Assembly: GCA_005790505.1 (NCBI GenBank)
Contig: SXUP01000019.1
Span: 1-64,000 of the forward strand
DNA from: Actinomycetota bacterium
Lineage (GTDB): Bacteria > Actinomycetota > Acidimicrobiia > Acidimicrobiales > Ilumatobacteraceae
Direction: 5' to 3'
DNA length: 64,000 bases
Shown here: in pieces, positions 23,974 through 34,100 of the stretch
Numbering within the stretch: position 1 is the stretch's first letter
Layout of the letters: every line of letters begins with the position of its first letter
Notes under the pieces: generated by a model
Database searches by the model: none
What the model saw: only the letters and a program-made list of their open reading frames with translations
What the model was told of the DNA's origin: nothing
Program-made: the position numbers and the translations under genes

Positions 23974-24757
23974 TGGATCTTCAGCAAAACGCTTGGCGCG
24001 TCTAGCGCAAAAGGGCAAGGGCAAAAAAGTCCGATTTCAAGGCGGAACACTTTTTCCTGCCGTGATGGCTGTCATTTTGGTGTTGGGTTTCGTACTAATC
24101 GCGTATGCCAGAGAGTCAGCACCGAGCAAGAATACGCCACCAACGGCCAACGACCATTGGCATGTCGCTCTGGGTTTCTATAAGTGCGCAGATCCGTCCC
24201 AGACCACAAACGATGGAAAGTTTCTCGAAAAATTAGTTGGTAACAAAGAAGAGCCACTTGATCCGAATTTCATAAAATACGGAATCCACAGTCACGACGA
24301 TGGCGTGATTCATTGGCACCCCTCGGCATTGGCCTCTGGAAATCGGGCCAAACTCGGTGTTTTCTTTGATGTGTACGGATTATCAGTCACAAAAGACAAA
24401 ATTGTTTTCCCGGCTGATCAAAATGATGGCGTCACCTACGATGTCGATGTTGACAAGTGCAAGGATGCCAAAGGAAAAACTGTGAATGGTGTAGTCAAGG
24501 TTGTGGCATGGGACAGATATGACGATCCAGATCAGAAAAAACTTTTTATAACCGACTTTGATAATATTCGAATCAAAGAAGATGGAATGGCGATCACCAT
24601 TGCCTATGTAGCAGCCGACGCCGACGTGCCAATCCCTGAGGCGGCTGCCAACTTGCCTGAACTTGGTGCAAAAGATTCGGGTGGCATCACCTCTACAACT
24701 CTCGCCGATGCTCCTGCGACGACTGTCGTTGGCGTTACTACTACTACGAGCGGATAA
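23966..24757 (+). CDS. Membrane-anchored H-x-H protein of unknown function
   Basis: This 263-aa protein has a basic cytoplasmic start (residues 1-28), one membrane helix (about 29-47) and an extracytoplasmic domain. That domain carries three His-x-His pairs (His64/His66, His108/His110, His116/His118) and at least two cysteines, suggesting a metal site. A Thr-rich tail follows. I recognise no family. It overlaps the glycosyltransferase upstream by 8 bp and the sugar pyrophosphorylase downstream by 1 bp, so it belongs to the glycan operon. A role in glycan attachment or modification is possible but unproven. Confidence 0.72.
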   Translation: MASGSSAKRLARLAQKGKGKKVRFQGGTLFPAVMAVILVLGFVLIAYARESAPSKNTPPTANDHWHVALGFYKCADPSQTTNDGKFLEKLVGNKEEPLDPNFIKYGIHSHDDGVIHWHPSALASGNRAKLGVFFDVYGLSVTKDKIVFPADQNDGVTYDVDVDKCKDAKGKTVNGVVKVVAWDRYDDPDQKKLFITDFDNIRIKEDGMAITIAYVAADADVPIPEAAANLPELGAKDSGGITSTTLADAPATTVVGVTTTTSG

Positions 24758-25758
24758 TGCGTGCGGTTATCCTGGTCGGTGGTTTTGGCACCCGGCTGAG
24801 GCCGCTCACATTTACAACACCCAAGCCACTTTTGCCCGTGGCCAATGTTGCATTGCTGGAGCATGTCATCGCCGGATTAAGTGTGGTAGGAGTTACCGAG
24901 GTTGTTTTAGCGCTGGGTTTCAAACCTGAGCCTTTTATGTCGGCGTTTCCAGATGGTGTGTGTGCTGGGGTTGCACTTCGTTATGCCGTAGAGCCAGAGC
25001 CGATGGACACGGCTGGAGCCATTGGATTTGCCGCACGTTTTGCCCAAATCAACGAAACTTTTATTGTTGTCAACGGGGACATCCTCACTGATCTTGATAT
25101 TTCAACGTTGATTGCTTTTCATCGAAATCATGGAGCCATTGCGACTCTGCATCTCACTCCCGTTGAAGATCCATCACAGTACGGGGTTGTTGAAACAAAC
25201 AACGACGGAGTCGTGCAGCGTTTTGTAGAAAAGCCTCAAGCCCACGAAACTACAAGTCGGGCCGTAAATGCCGGAACTTATATCTTTGAGCCATCCGTTC
25301 TTGACTATGTTGTCCCAAATAAGCCTTTATCAGCTGAACGCGTAGTGTTTCCGGCCCTCGCAGCAAAGGGCGTGCTTTATGCAATGTCCACGAATGATTA
25401 CTGGATAGATACGGGCAGACCTGAGACTTACTTGGCGGCGAACCTTGACCTAATAGATGGAACTCGCTCTCAAATATTGGCGTCAATTGCCGCCCAAGCC
25501 CACATTGCAGGAACTGCAGTGATTACGCACTCAGTCGTGGGCGATGGTTGCCGAATCGGAGCCGGAGCAATTGTTGCAAACTCAGTTTTGCTGCCTGGTG
25601 CAGTAGTCCAAGACGGGGCTCGCGTTGAAGCCAGCATTGTGATGGGACATATTGGTGCGTACGCCAATGTTACAGATTGTGTTGTTGGGGCTGAAGGACG
25701 AATTGATGGCCACACGACACTGGTAGCAAAAAAGATCCCCGACCCTGCGACTCTGTGA
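24757..25758 (+). CDS. NDP-sugar pyrophosphorylase, mannose-1-phosphate guanylyltransferase-like
   Basis: This 333-aa protein has the nucleotidyltransferase signature GGFGTRLRPLT followed by KPLLPV at the N-terminus, NGDILTD (about residue 107) for metal binding, and a left-handed beta-helix-like C-terminus (VITHSVVGDGCRIGAGAIV). It best fits mannose-1-phosphate guanylyltransferases of the GMPPB type, supplying GDP-mannose for gmd; a glucose-1-phosphate enzyme is the alternative. The start overlaps the previous stop (TAATG). Confidence 0.85.
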   Translation: MRAVILVGGFGTRLRPLTFTTPKPLLPVANVALLEHVIAGLSVVGVTEVVLALGFKPEPFMSAFPDGVCAGVALRYAVEPEPMDTAGAIGFAARFAQINETFIVVNGDILTDLDISTLIAFHRNHGAIATLHLTPVEDPSQYGVVETNNDGVVQRFVEKPQAHETTSRAVNAGTYIFEPSVLDYVVPNKPLSAERVVFPALAAKGVLYAMSTNDYWIDTGRPETYLAANLDLIDGTRSQILASIAAQAHIAGTAVITHSVVGDGCRIGAGAIVANSVLLPGAVVQDGARVEASIVMGHIGAYANVTDCVVGAEGRIDGHTTLVAKKIPDPATL

Positions 25759-25768
25759 GAATGTTTTT

Positions 25769-26698
25769 ATGACTCCATCTCGCATCATGGTATGTGGCGG
25801 CGCAGGTTTTGTCGGATCACACCTTGTCGATCGCCTTCTTGCTCAGGGTATTGAAATTGATGTAGTTGATAATCTTTCTTCGGGATCTCTCGGCAATTTG
25901 TCGGATGCCCGTCAACAAGGCGGAAAACTGAAATTTCAGCACGTTGATATTTTGGGTGATTCGTTTGCGGAGTTGGTCAGTTTACGGCGACCCGATGTGG
26001 TGTTTGTATTGAATGCGTTTGCTCCATCAAACTCTCAAACGACCGGCGCGCTGACTGCAATAGCAAGCGCAATCGCCGTGCTGGAGGCAGCACGCATTTC
26101 GGGTGTGTCAAAGGTGATCACGACACTTCCGGCCAAACTTTTATATGGCGAGGTAGCAGTGCGTGACCTTCCAATCAAAGAAGGTCATATGTCTGAATCA
26201 CGTTCTATTCCAGAAATTATCGCTCGCTCAATTGCTGACGCACACAGTGTCTACCGTGATCTTTCTGCCGTGGAATACACCGTTCTTGCGACAGGTCATG
26301 TGTATGGGCCACGCCAGCGCGCAAAAGATGGCGTAGTTGCGGCATTTATTGATGCTCATATGAACGGACAAGCACCAGTAGTACATGGAAACGGAAAGCA
26401 AAGTCGTGATTTTATTTTTATTGATGATGTTGTCGATGCACTAGTGCGATCAATAGACCGTGCTGGTGGTCTTGTAATCAATGTGGGTACGGGTGAACAA
26501 ATAACGGTTCGAGATGTCTGGAAAGCAGTCGCTGGAACTTCCGGAGTCACCCCCCGCACAAGTGCTGCACGTCCGAGTGATATCAGTCGTCTTGCCATTT
26601 CGCCTGTGCGGGCGCGTATCCAGTTGGGTTGGTCGCCGTTCACGCCATTTGCAGATGGACTGGCAGCAACTCGAGGGGCTTACACTCCTTCAGAATAA
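25769..26698 (+). CDS. Extended SDR, NAD-dependent epimerase-like, degenerate active site
   Basis: This 309-aa protein has a clear Rossmann motif GGAGFVGSHL and the epimerase segments DNLSSG, GHVYGPRQR and GKQSRDFIFIDDVVDAL. However, where UDP-galactose 4-epimerases have SPYxxSK, it has SRSIPEIIARS, so the catalytic Tyr and Lys appear to be absent. It may be inactive, non-canonical or regulatory. It follows the pyrophosphorylase gene after 10 bp and is followed by the convergent cofE gene. Confidence 0.8.
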   Translation: MTPSRIMVCGGAGFVGSHLVDRLLAQGIEIDVVDNLSSGSLGNLSDARQQGGKLKFQHVDILGDSFAELVSLRRPDVVFVLNAFAPSNSQTTGALTAIASAIAVLEAARISGVSKVITTLPAKLLYGEVAVRDLPIKEGHMSESRSIPEIIARSIADAHSVYRDLSAVEYTVLATGHVYGPRQRAKDGVVAAFIDAHMNGQAPVVHGNGKQSRDFIFIDDVVDALVRSIDRAGGLVINVGTGEQITVRDVWKAVAGTSGVTPRTSAARPSDISRLAISPVRARIQLGWSPFTPFADGLAATRGAYTPSE

Positions 26699-26713
26699 AT
26701 CGGCATCGCTGAA

Positions 26714-27424
26714 CTATCGAAATAGGTCTTCTTGGGCGGGACGAACGATTTCATTCATCGATGAATCACGAAACCACTCGGGTTCGGCGCCTCTGATGAC
26801 AGCGACAGGAATTCCAGTCGACTTACCCATCACAAGTTCTGCGGCACAAGCAAGTTCGTCGGCAACACACACTTCGGTGACCTGCATCATCCGACCAAGT
26901 GCGTCTTCTGTTCCACGCAGATCGACGACGGCGGCAATACCAGCGACCCCAATGGCAACATCCGTGAGTCCCTTGCGCCACGGACGCCCAAATGTGTCAC
27001 TGATGATTACGCCTACATTGACCCCTGATTTAGCAAGGATGATGTCTCGGATGCGTCGCGCCGAGCGATCACTATCAATGGGCAAGAGTGCGGCGTATCC
27101 ACGCTCAACATTGGAGAGGTCAATACCACTATTGGCACAAACAAATCCGTGCTTTGTTTCAGTTATAATTAAATCTCCACGACGCCGAACGATGCGCACA
27201 GCCTCTTGTTCGACAAGGACCTTATGTGAAAGCGGATCGGTGGGATCAATTTCTACCAGCCGTCCCTCAGCTTTGGACACAATTTTTTGCGTTACAACCA
27301 AAACATCGTTGTCTTGCAATGGTCCGTTCGGTTCGGTGCTGCAGGCCTCAAAAATAATGTCACCAAGTTGTTGACCAGGTACTATCTCGCCGATTCCACT
27401 CACACCCCATGCAGTAATTTTCAT
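26714..27424 (-). CDS. cofE: Coenzyme F420:L-glutamate ligase CofE
   Basis: This 236-aa enzyme adds glutamates to F420-0 using GTP. GEIVPGQQL and NDVLVVTQKIVSKAEGR near the N-terminus, then SDTFGRPWRKGLTDVAIGVAG (about residue 160) are diagnostic of CofE/FbiB ligase domains. It lacks the C-terminal nitroreductase-like domain of mycobacterial FbiB, so it is the short, archaeal-like form. It lies 13 bp downstream of cofD. An AGGGA upstream may serve as ribosome binding site. Confidence 0.93.
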   Translation of the reverse strand: MKITAWGVSGIGEIVPGQQLGDIIFEACSTEPNGPLQDNDVLVVTQKIVSKAEGRLVEIDPTDPLSHKVLVEQEAVRIVRRRGDLIITETKHGFVCANSGIDLSNVERGYAALLPIDSDRSARRIRDIILAKSGVNVGVIISDTFGRPWRKGLTDVAIGVAGIAAVVDLRGTEDALGRMMQVTEVCVADELACAAELVMGKSTGIPVAVIRGAEPEWFRDSSMNEIVRPAQEDLFR

Positions 27425-27437
27425 TTCAATCCCTACC

Positions 27438-28403
27438 TTACATCACCGACTCAATGACAACCTGTGCCAAGTTGCGAGCGGCAATCGGGTCTGACATCAC
27501 GGTGTTGGTTACGACGCAGTGCATCCCCGTGGCTTCAATTTCTGAGCGGCGATCCTTGTCGGCATGATCAATGACCAACGTTGCGCACACCGAACTGTAC
27601 AGACGCGCGATACCAACTACGGATGCCTCGTGACCAAGTTCTCGCAACATCCGATCAGCAGGCCCCTTGAGTGCAGCGCCGGCAATGATGGGGGAGACGG
27701 CAATGACTTTTTCGCGACGGGCAGTCAGGGCTTCATCAACACCGGCTAGTGCTCGCAACGGCCCGATAGACACAATGGGGTTAGAAGGTGCAATCACAAT
27801 CGCGTCACTCGCACGCAGTTCATCAAGTGCGCCAAAGATTGCAGTTTCTGATCCGCGAAAACCAACAGATTGCACAGGAACCGAGTGTTGGTGGCGGACA
27901 AAATATTCTTGAAAAGAGATTGTTTGTCCGCTAACGCTTGCATCGCAACTCGCCACTGTTATTTCGGTACTGACAGTCTGATCACACATTGGAATAATTC
28001 GTACCTGCACATCAAAGGCACGCCGTATTTCATCGGTGACCTGGGTCAGGGTGGCACCTTCTTGGAGGCGCGCGGTTCGGTAAAAGTGGGTTGCCAGATC
28101 TGCATCTCCCAAGTTGAACCATGTCGGGGCTGCCAATGAGCCAACTGGTCTTATGTTTTCAAAACGTAGCAGTGAGTTCATTGCCCGCCATGTCTCATCG
28201 CGCAATCCCCAACCACGCTTCGTATCTATGGCTCCAGCAAGCGTGTATGTCAAAGTGTCAATGTCGGGCGAAATATTGAGGCCATGCAAAATAGTGTCAT
28301 CTGCGGTATTGACAATGGCAGTCACTGACTGTGGGTCGACTAGTTGGACAAGTCCAGACAAGAATTTGGCCGCTCCAACGCCACCCGACAGCACACTTAT
28401 CAT
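27438..28403 (-). CDS. cofD: 2-phospho-L-lactate transferase CofD
   Basis: This 321-aa enzyme transfers the phospholactyl (or phosphoenolpyruvyl) group to Fo to give (dehydro-)F420-0. [12 protein letters not shown] at the N-terminus, [20 protein letters not shown] (about residue 32) and [12 protein letters not shown] (about 208) are typical. It is the first gene of a two-gene unit with cofE. TACGAT ends 7 nt before its ATG on the minus strand. It is divergent from gmd. Confidence 0.94.
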   Translation of the reverse strand: MISVLSGGVGAAKFLSGLVQLVDPQSVTAIVNTADDTILHGLNISPDIDTLTYTLAGAIDTKRGWGLRDETWRAMNSLLRFENIRPVGSLAAPTWFNLGDADLATHFYRTARLQEGATLTQVTDEIRRAFDVQVRIIPMCDQTVSTEITVASCDASVSGQTISFQEYFVRHQHSVPVQSVGFRGSETAIFGALDELRASDAIVIAPSNPIVSIGPLRALAGVDEALTARREKVIAVSPIIAGAALKGPADRMLRELGHEASVVGIARLYSSVCATLVIDHADKDRRSEIEATGMHCVVTNTVMSDPIAARNLAQVVIESVM

Positions 28404-28410
28404 GGGTCGA

Positions 28411-28416
28411 ATCGTA
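28411..28416 (-). promoter_or_regulatory. -10 hexamer of cofD (leaderless)
   Basis: Minus-strand TACGAT is 7 nt before the cofD start. On the plus strand TAGCGT at 28445-28450 lies 8 nt before gmd, so the 55-bp gap probably holds both promoters. Confidence 0.4.
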
Positions 28417-28458
28417 CTTGCCCATCAAACATCTGCCTCGGTGCTAGCGTTTGATGGC

Positions 28459-29445
28459 ATGCCAAGAGCTTTTATTACGGGAATAACTGGCCAAGACGGA
28501 CAGCATCTGGCGGAATTTCTTCACGGTAAGGGATATGAAGTATTCGGCATGATCAAGGGTCAAAATAATCCCCGCGCCATTCAGTTGGCCGAGGAGTTTC
28601 CTTACGTTGAACTCGTCCCCGGAGATCTTGCCGACCTCACCAGTTTGATATCTGCGCTGGAATATGCTCAGCCAGACGAGGTCTACAATCTCGGCGCTAT
28701 TTCATTTGTGGCGATTTCTTTTAACCAAGCAGAATTGACCAGCAATATCACGGGACTTGGTGTGTTGCGCATGCTTGAGGCGATCCGCATGGTCGGTGGT
28801 GTACAAAATAATCCGATTCGTTTTTATCAAGCGTCATCATCAGAGATGTTCGGGCAAGTTCGTGAGACACCACAGACTGAACTCACACCTTTTCATCCGC
28901 GATCACCGTACGGATGCGCCAAAGTATTTGGGCACAACATCACGGTTAACTATCGCGAAAGTTATGGTATCTATGCCTGTTCTGGAATTTTGTTTAACCA
29001 CGAAGGTCCGCGCCGTGGGCTTGAATTTGTAACTCGCAAAATCAGCAGTGCCGTAGCCAAAATAAAATTAGGGGTGCAACGTGAAATCGTGATGGGCAAT
29101 CTTGATGCCAAGCGAGACTGGGGTTATGCCGGAGACTATGTGCGGGCAATGTGGATGATGCTGCAACAAGATTCGCCTGACGACTATGTAATTGCTACAG
29201 GAAAGACCCACTCCATTGAAGAATTTTTGACGCAGGCTTTTGATGAGGCTGGATTGCCTGATTGGCATCAGTTTGTGCGCCAAGACCCGCGCTTTTTCCG
29301 CCCAGCAGAAGTCGATTTATTGATTGGCGACGCCTCTAAAGCGTTTAAAAATCTTGGATGGAAACCTGAAGTTGACTTTTCTTCGCTCGTCACGATGATG
29401 GTTGAACACGATTTGGCAATTGAAACTGCCAAACTTGGTAGGTAA
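28459..29445 (+). CDS. gmd: GDP-mannose 4,6-dehydratase
   Basis: This 328-aa SDR converts GDP-mannose to GDP-4-keto-6-deoxymannose, the precursor of GDP-fucose. [16 protein letters not shown] binds the nucleotide, SSSEMFG carries the catalytic Ser/Glu, and [11 protein letters not shown] (about residue 150) the Tyr and Lys. [15 protein letters not shown] is diagnostic of GMDs. The open frame extends 115 codons upstream but overlaps cofD on the other strand and is not SDR-like, so I chose ATG 28459. Confidence 0.93.
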   Translation: MPRAFITGITGQDGQHLAEFLHGKGYEVFGMIKGQNNPRAIQLAEEFPYVELVPGDLADLTSLISALEYAQPDEVYNLGAISFVAISFNQAELTSNITGLGVLRMLEAIRMVGGVQNNPIRFYQASSSEMFGQVRETPQTELTPFHPRSPYGCAKVFGHNITVNYRESYGIYACSGILFNHEGPRRGLEFVTRKISSAVAKIKLGVQREIVMGNLDAKRDWGYAGDYVRAMWMMLQQDSPDDYVIATGKTHSIEEFLTQAFDEAGLPDWHQFVRQDPRFFRPAEVDLLIGDASKAFKNLGWKPEVDFSSLVTMMVEHDLAIETAKLGR

Positions 29446-29451
29446 TTGTTC

Positions 29452-30783
29452 TTATAGCGGGTGGTCGAAAGCGCCTTCAATAACCGAATCAATATCGGGC
29501 GGCAATCCTGCCTTAACTTGGGAATGCAGGGCGTAGGAAAACAGCATCAATGACGCAATTGATGCGCTCACGAGGCCAAGTTCAACACGCAGATATAGGT
29601 CGTCGGCAGAAAATGCGGTCACCACTAGAAATGTTGCCATTCCAGCAGCCCAACCCAATGTGACAAAGACATGCCCGTGCAGGGCGATGACAGCTTGTGC
29701 TGTGGCGAGGGCAACCATGTACAAGGCGCTAGCGAATGCCAGCAATGTCAATGTCCGCCGATCAAGTCCACCCTCGTACACTTTGTCAAGAACAAAAGGA
29801 CCCAATGCAAATGAACCTGCAGTCCCAATAATGCCAACGCCAATCACAACGATGAGTAGTTGTTTAAAAGCCTTCAGGAAATCACCCAAGTCCCCCCGCG
29901 CAGCGAGTCTTGCAAGTCTTGGCAACAAAGCTGCTTGCACGGCTTGAAATAAAAACAGTGGGATGCGTGACAACAACACCCCGTTAGCAAAAGCAGTCAC
30001 ATCTTCTGCTTGATCCGCGCGTGCCAAAATATCCACTCCGAGCGGTCCGGCATTGACAAGTGCTGCGCCCAAGATTGAACCGCCGAGCAACCAACCCAAA
30101 TTTGGGGTGATTTCTGCGTAGTCGGCTGAGGGGCCATCCTCTGTTGCAAGATCCCCGCGCATCCAAACAATGAGCACTCCAACGCCGGGAGAGAGGGCGA
30201 TGACAAGTGCGTAGGCGCCAACTGCTTTGACATTTAGTTGCCACAACACAATGCAGCCCAAAATTCGTACTAGTCCATCTAGTCCCATGATTATTCCGTA
30301 AGCAGTGAAGCGTCCAGAACCTGAACAAATTCCCCGCGCAAGATGAACAGGCGCGTAACTAATGAACGCCAAAATAAGCGTGAAGGTGATTAGATTGCGT
30401 CCCTCAAACAAGTCATCTGTCAACCAAGGACCGGCAACAAGCACCAGCACACTGACAAACGTAAGTAATCCAAGAACGAGGGGAATGACACGCTGAACAA
30501 CTGGTTTGCCACCGTGACCAAGTGCACGACGATGAGCGAGTGCACGTCCAACTTCTTGTTCTACTGGCATAAAAAAACCCGGAGCCAGTGCAAAAGTTGC
30601 AAACCACAACGCAACGATTGGCTTAAAGTCTTCTTTGCCGAGTGCTTGTTGACCTACTTTAAAAAAAGCGTAACTAGCAACGCCCGCAATCAGCAAACCT
30701 ATTCCGACAGGCAGGGTTCCTTCTGGTAAAGGGGTTCTTTTGTTATCGAGGCTTATTCGTTGGGACTCTTGGTTTTCTGACAC
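29452..30783 (-). CDS. Polysaccharide flippase-like membrane protein (MATE/Wzx-like)
   Basis: This 443-aa protein is strongly hydrophobic, with about 12 predicted membrane segments starting at about residue 25 (GIGLLIAGVASYAFFKV). It resembles MviN/Wzx-type lipid-linked oligosaccharide flippases, and GGSILGAALVNAGPLGVDIL around residue 235 is the kind of repeat-half start seen in that superfamily. Its position among glycosyltransferases supports export of a lipid-linked glycan. The start is GTG 30783, with TAGCCT 7 nt before it. Substrate is unknown. Confidence 0.8.
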   Translation of the reverse strand: MSENQESQRISLDNKRTPLPEGTLPVGIGLLIAGVASYAFFKVGQQALGKEDFKPIVALWFATFALAPGFFMPVEQEVGRALAHRRALGHGGKPVVQRVIPLVLGLLTFVSVLVLVAGPWLTDDLFEGRNLITFTLILAFISYAPVHLARGICSGSGRFTAYGIIMGLDGLVRILGCIVLWQLNVKAVGAYALVIALSPGVGVLIVWMRGDLATEDGPSADYAEITPNLGWLLGGSILGAALVNAGPLGVDILARADQAEDVTAFANGVLLSRIPLFLFQAVQAALLPRLARLAARGDLGDFLKAFKQLLIVVIGVGIIGTAGSFALGPFVLDKVYEGGLDRRTLTLLAFASALYMVALATAQAVIALHGHVFVTLGWAAGMATFLVVTAFSADDLYLRVELGLVSASIASLMLFSYALHSQVKAGLPPDIDSVIEGAFDHPL

Positions 30784-30790
30784 TTCAATT

Positions 30791-30796
30791 AGGCTA
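30791..30796 (-). promoter_or_regulatory. -10 hexamer of the flippase gene (leaderless)
   Basis: Minus-strand TAGCCT is 7 nt from the GTG start at 30783. It also lies between the small 30811 gene and the flippase. Confidence 0.35.
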
Positions 30797-30810
30797 GTGC
30801 AGCGGAGGAT

Positions 30811-31059
30811 TCACTGAGCGGTGTTGGTGCGAGTCTTGCGGGCAGTTGCGATTTCTTGACGCAACACTTGAATCCGCTGAAATGCAAGAACACCAAAGCC
30901 AACCACCGTGTATGTTGCTTCTTTGGCTTGTTTAGCCGCATCTGAATTTATTATTGCCTGCAGATCAACGTCAGTGCACTTTATTTTGGACAGATCAATT
31001 TTTTGAATTTCTGATAAAAAAGAACATTTCACACCTTCTATCCTACTTTTATCTGTCAT
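30811..31059 (-). CDS. Small single-helix conserved protein
   Basis: This 82-aa protein has one moderately hydrophobic segment (TYTVVGFGVLAFQRIQVLRQE, about residues 49-69) followed by a basic, coiled-coil-like end. Short proteins with a VGFGVLGFQR-type core occur beside glycosyltransferases in related actinobacteria; this is recollection of a pattern and not a named family. I chose ATG 31059; a 24-codon upstream extension is Cys-rich and implausible. It is upstream of the flippase and divergent from the GT2 gene. Confidence 0.55.
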   Translation of the reverse strand: MTDKSRIEGVKCSFLSEIQKIDLSKIKCTDVDLQAIINSDAAKQAKEATYTVVGFGVLAFQRIQVLRQEIATARKTRTNTAQ

Positions 31060-31146
31060 TTTAAGCAAGTGGCAGACGCATTCTGGATAGTAAACACATC
31101 CACATAGGGCGAGTATTTCTGCCTGTACCACTATCCTTCATAGGGC

Positions 31147-34100
31147 GTGACTGAGTTTTTTGAAATCCCCTCCGACTCATCTCTTGGGACAGAGGTAGTC
31201 GTAGCACCACCTGTTGTAGCTGTGGTGGTGGTTCATGAACAAGGTGATTGGACAGCAGAGTGTCTGAGCGCACTTGGCTCCCAGGATTACCCGAACCTCC
31301 AGATCTTGGTTCTTTCAACAAGTGGCGAGACAAATGAAGCAGCAACTACCACTGTGGACATGGTTGCCAATAATGCGCCAAACAGTGTTTTGCGCTTTAT
31401 GGATGCCAATCCAGGTTTTAATGCTGCCTGCAACAACGTGTTGGCGATGGTGGACGGGGAAAATGGTTTTTACCTTTTTCTCCATGATGACGCAGTACTG
31501 GCCACAAACGGAGTTTCGCGTTTAATTGAGGAGCTTTATCGATCAAATGCCGGAATCGTCGGACCAAAGATCGTGTCTTGGAGCGACACTCGTCAATTGG
31601 AAAGTGTTGGCGTTGCGATTGATCGTTTTGGGGAACGTGACCCAGTCGTAGATATTGGCGAAATTGACCAAGAACAACATGATGCCGTGCGAGACACATT
31701 TATGTTGCCGTCAACTTGCATGCTGATTCGTGCCGATCTCTTTCGTGCACTAGGCGGATTTGAAGTGTCTCTCAGCAACGAAAGTGCTGATCTTGATTTG
31801 TGTTGGCGCGCTCATACAACAGGAGCTCGTGTTGTTGTTGTTCCGGCTGCTGTTGTCAGGCATCAGCACCGAAGTGCCAATAGCGTTCGACCTGAAGATG
31901 CTCGCCACGATTTGGCGAGAGCGCAAAGAGAGCGAATTCACACGACAATCGCGCTTACTCAGGCGGTTTATTTGCCTTTTGTGATTTTACAGTTATTGAT
32001 CGTATCAATTGCTCAACTTGTCGTTGGCATCTTTTCTGGAAGTCCAGCGCGCGCATGGACATCCCTGCTTTCACTAATCACGAGTCCATTTCATATTCCG
32101 CAGTTGACCGCTCGTCGAAAGAAAGTACAACACTCGCGCGTCGTGGACGATAACGAAATTCGCGCGCTGCAGAGTCGCGGTAGTGCACGGCTCTCGGCGT
32201 ATCTGCGCAAACGGGCTCGCGTTATCGGAAAAGCCGAAGCCGAAAACAGTGCTTCAATCGGTGATGTTGCAGTTCGGCAACGCGGAACCGTTGCGTTCTG
32301 GCTGACTTTATTTATTTTGACTCTTCTAGGATCGCGTTCTTTGCTTGCGTCTGGAGTTCCGCGTGTCGGTCAATTCGTTCCGTTTATAGGCAATGGACGC
32401 GAGATGATGAGCCTTTATTCATCTGGGTGGTGGCCTAGTGCGTTTGGCAAAGCGGTGAGCGCACCAACCGGGGTGTTGCTGAATGCGTTTGCAACGTTTG
32501 CATCACTTGGGCGGGTTGGACTGTTGCAGACTTTGACAGTCGTGACCCTGCCGTTCATTGGATATATCGGTGCCTGGCAATTTGCCTCCGTTTATGCCAC
32601 CCGACGAGCGCGGATTATCACTGCACTGACTTATGCGGCTGTTCCTCTCCCGTATGCGTGTATCTCAGTTGGGCGTTGGGGTGGACTCCTTGTTTACGCC
32701 GCTTTCCCATGGTTTGCCCATATCGCTCGTTTATTGGTGGCACATCGACCAGTCGTTGCTTCATCTCGTGAGGATGCAATGGACTATTTCATGTATCGCA
32801 GTCAGCGAGTCTTTACAAAACGAGTCGCCACTCTCACGCTAATTCTTGCAGTCGTCACCGCTTTTGAAGTTGGCGTATTAATTGTCGTTGCAGAACTTGT
32901 TGTCGTTTGGTTTTTGGTGACATGGCTTCATGGTGCCAGACTCCGAGATGCGCTGATGTGGCCGCTGATGTTTGCATTGGCGGGACTCGGCACCCTCGTG
33001 TTGCATGCTCCCTGGTTGGAGTGGTTTGCAACAACTGGATGGTGGTCAAGAGTATCGGGTGCCCCAATCGAGGGTGGAAGAGACATCGGTCTTTTGGGGC
33101 TCGCTTCTTTTGATATTGGAATATTGCCACTATCCAGTGTTGCAGTGCTTCTGTTTGTTCCCGCGTTCGCCTCAATATTTATTGTGCGGGGCAGTCGCGC
33201 GCCTTGGGCTTTGCGCGGTTCTCTGCTTGCTGCGAGCGCACTCCTTGTGGCACTCCTGGACGATCGCGCAATATTGCCAATTCATCTTGCAGAGCCAGCC
33301 ATCATGTTGGTTCCTGTGGCCTTTGGCCTCAGTGTGGCAGTCGGCGCACTCGGTGCGTCGATGACTGTTGATGTTCGACATGCAAAATTTGGTTGGCGTC
33401 AGCCACTAAGTGCATTGGCAAGTATTGGCCTAGTAGTTGGAATGCTCCCCAGTGTCCTTAGTTCTCTTGACGGTCGTTGGAATCAGGCGACCACATCAGT
33501 GATGGATTTGCTAGAACAACTCCCTGCTGAATCGGAGGCAGGCTCATATCGGACAGTTTTTCTGGGAGACGTTCGGATGCTTCCTGGTGCGCCGATCAGT
33601 ATCGGATGGGGAGTGGGGTACTCAGTTATCACAGGAGCACAAATATCGACTGTCGACATTTGGGAGCCACCGCGATCACGAGCCACGGATGAATTAGCCC
33701 AAGCAGTGCGAGGCATTGTCAGGGGTAGCACCGCTCGTGCAGGTCGATTGGTAGCCCCCCTTGCGGTGCGCTTCATTGTTGTGCCCATTATCGATGGTGC
33801 TGCGTCTACTCGCGACGATCAGTTGCCAGTGCCACGGGATTTATTGACAGCACTGAGTGATCAGTTGGATCTGCGCAGAAGGTACTCATCGCCCGATCTT
33901 GTGATTTTTGAAAACTCAGCGTGGGTGCCTGTTCGTTCTTCATTGTCAACGTTGGGCGCGGAGGCCAGCAAGTTAGCTGGAGCGGCATCAACAATTGCGG
34001 CTGATTTGGCGGGCGCAACACCCGTCTTGTCGTCGGTGCGGCCAGATTTTGGAGCGTCTGCATTACTCAAGGAGGGGACTGTTCACTTGGCCGTCCCATT

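Noticed and set aside
28114-28458. 115-codon N-terminal extension of gmd
   Set aside because: It lies wholly opposite cofD, and SDR homology begins at ATG 28459.
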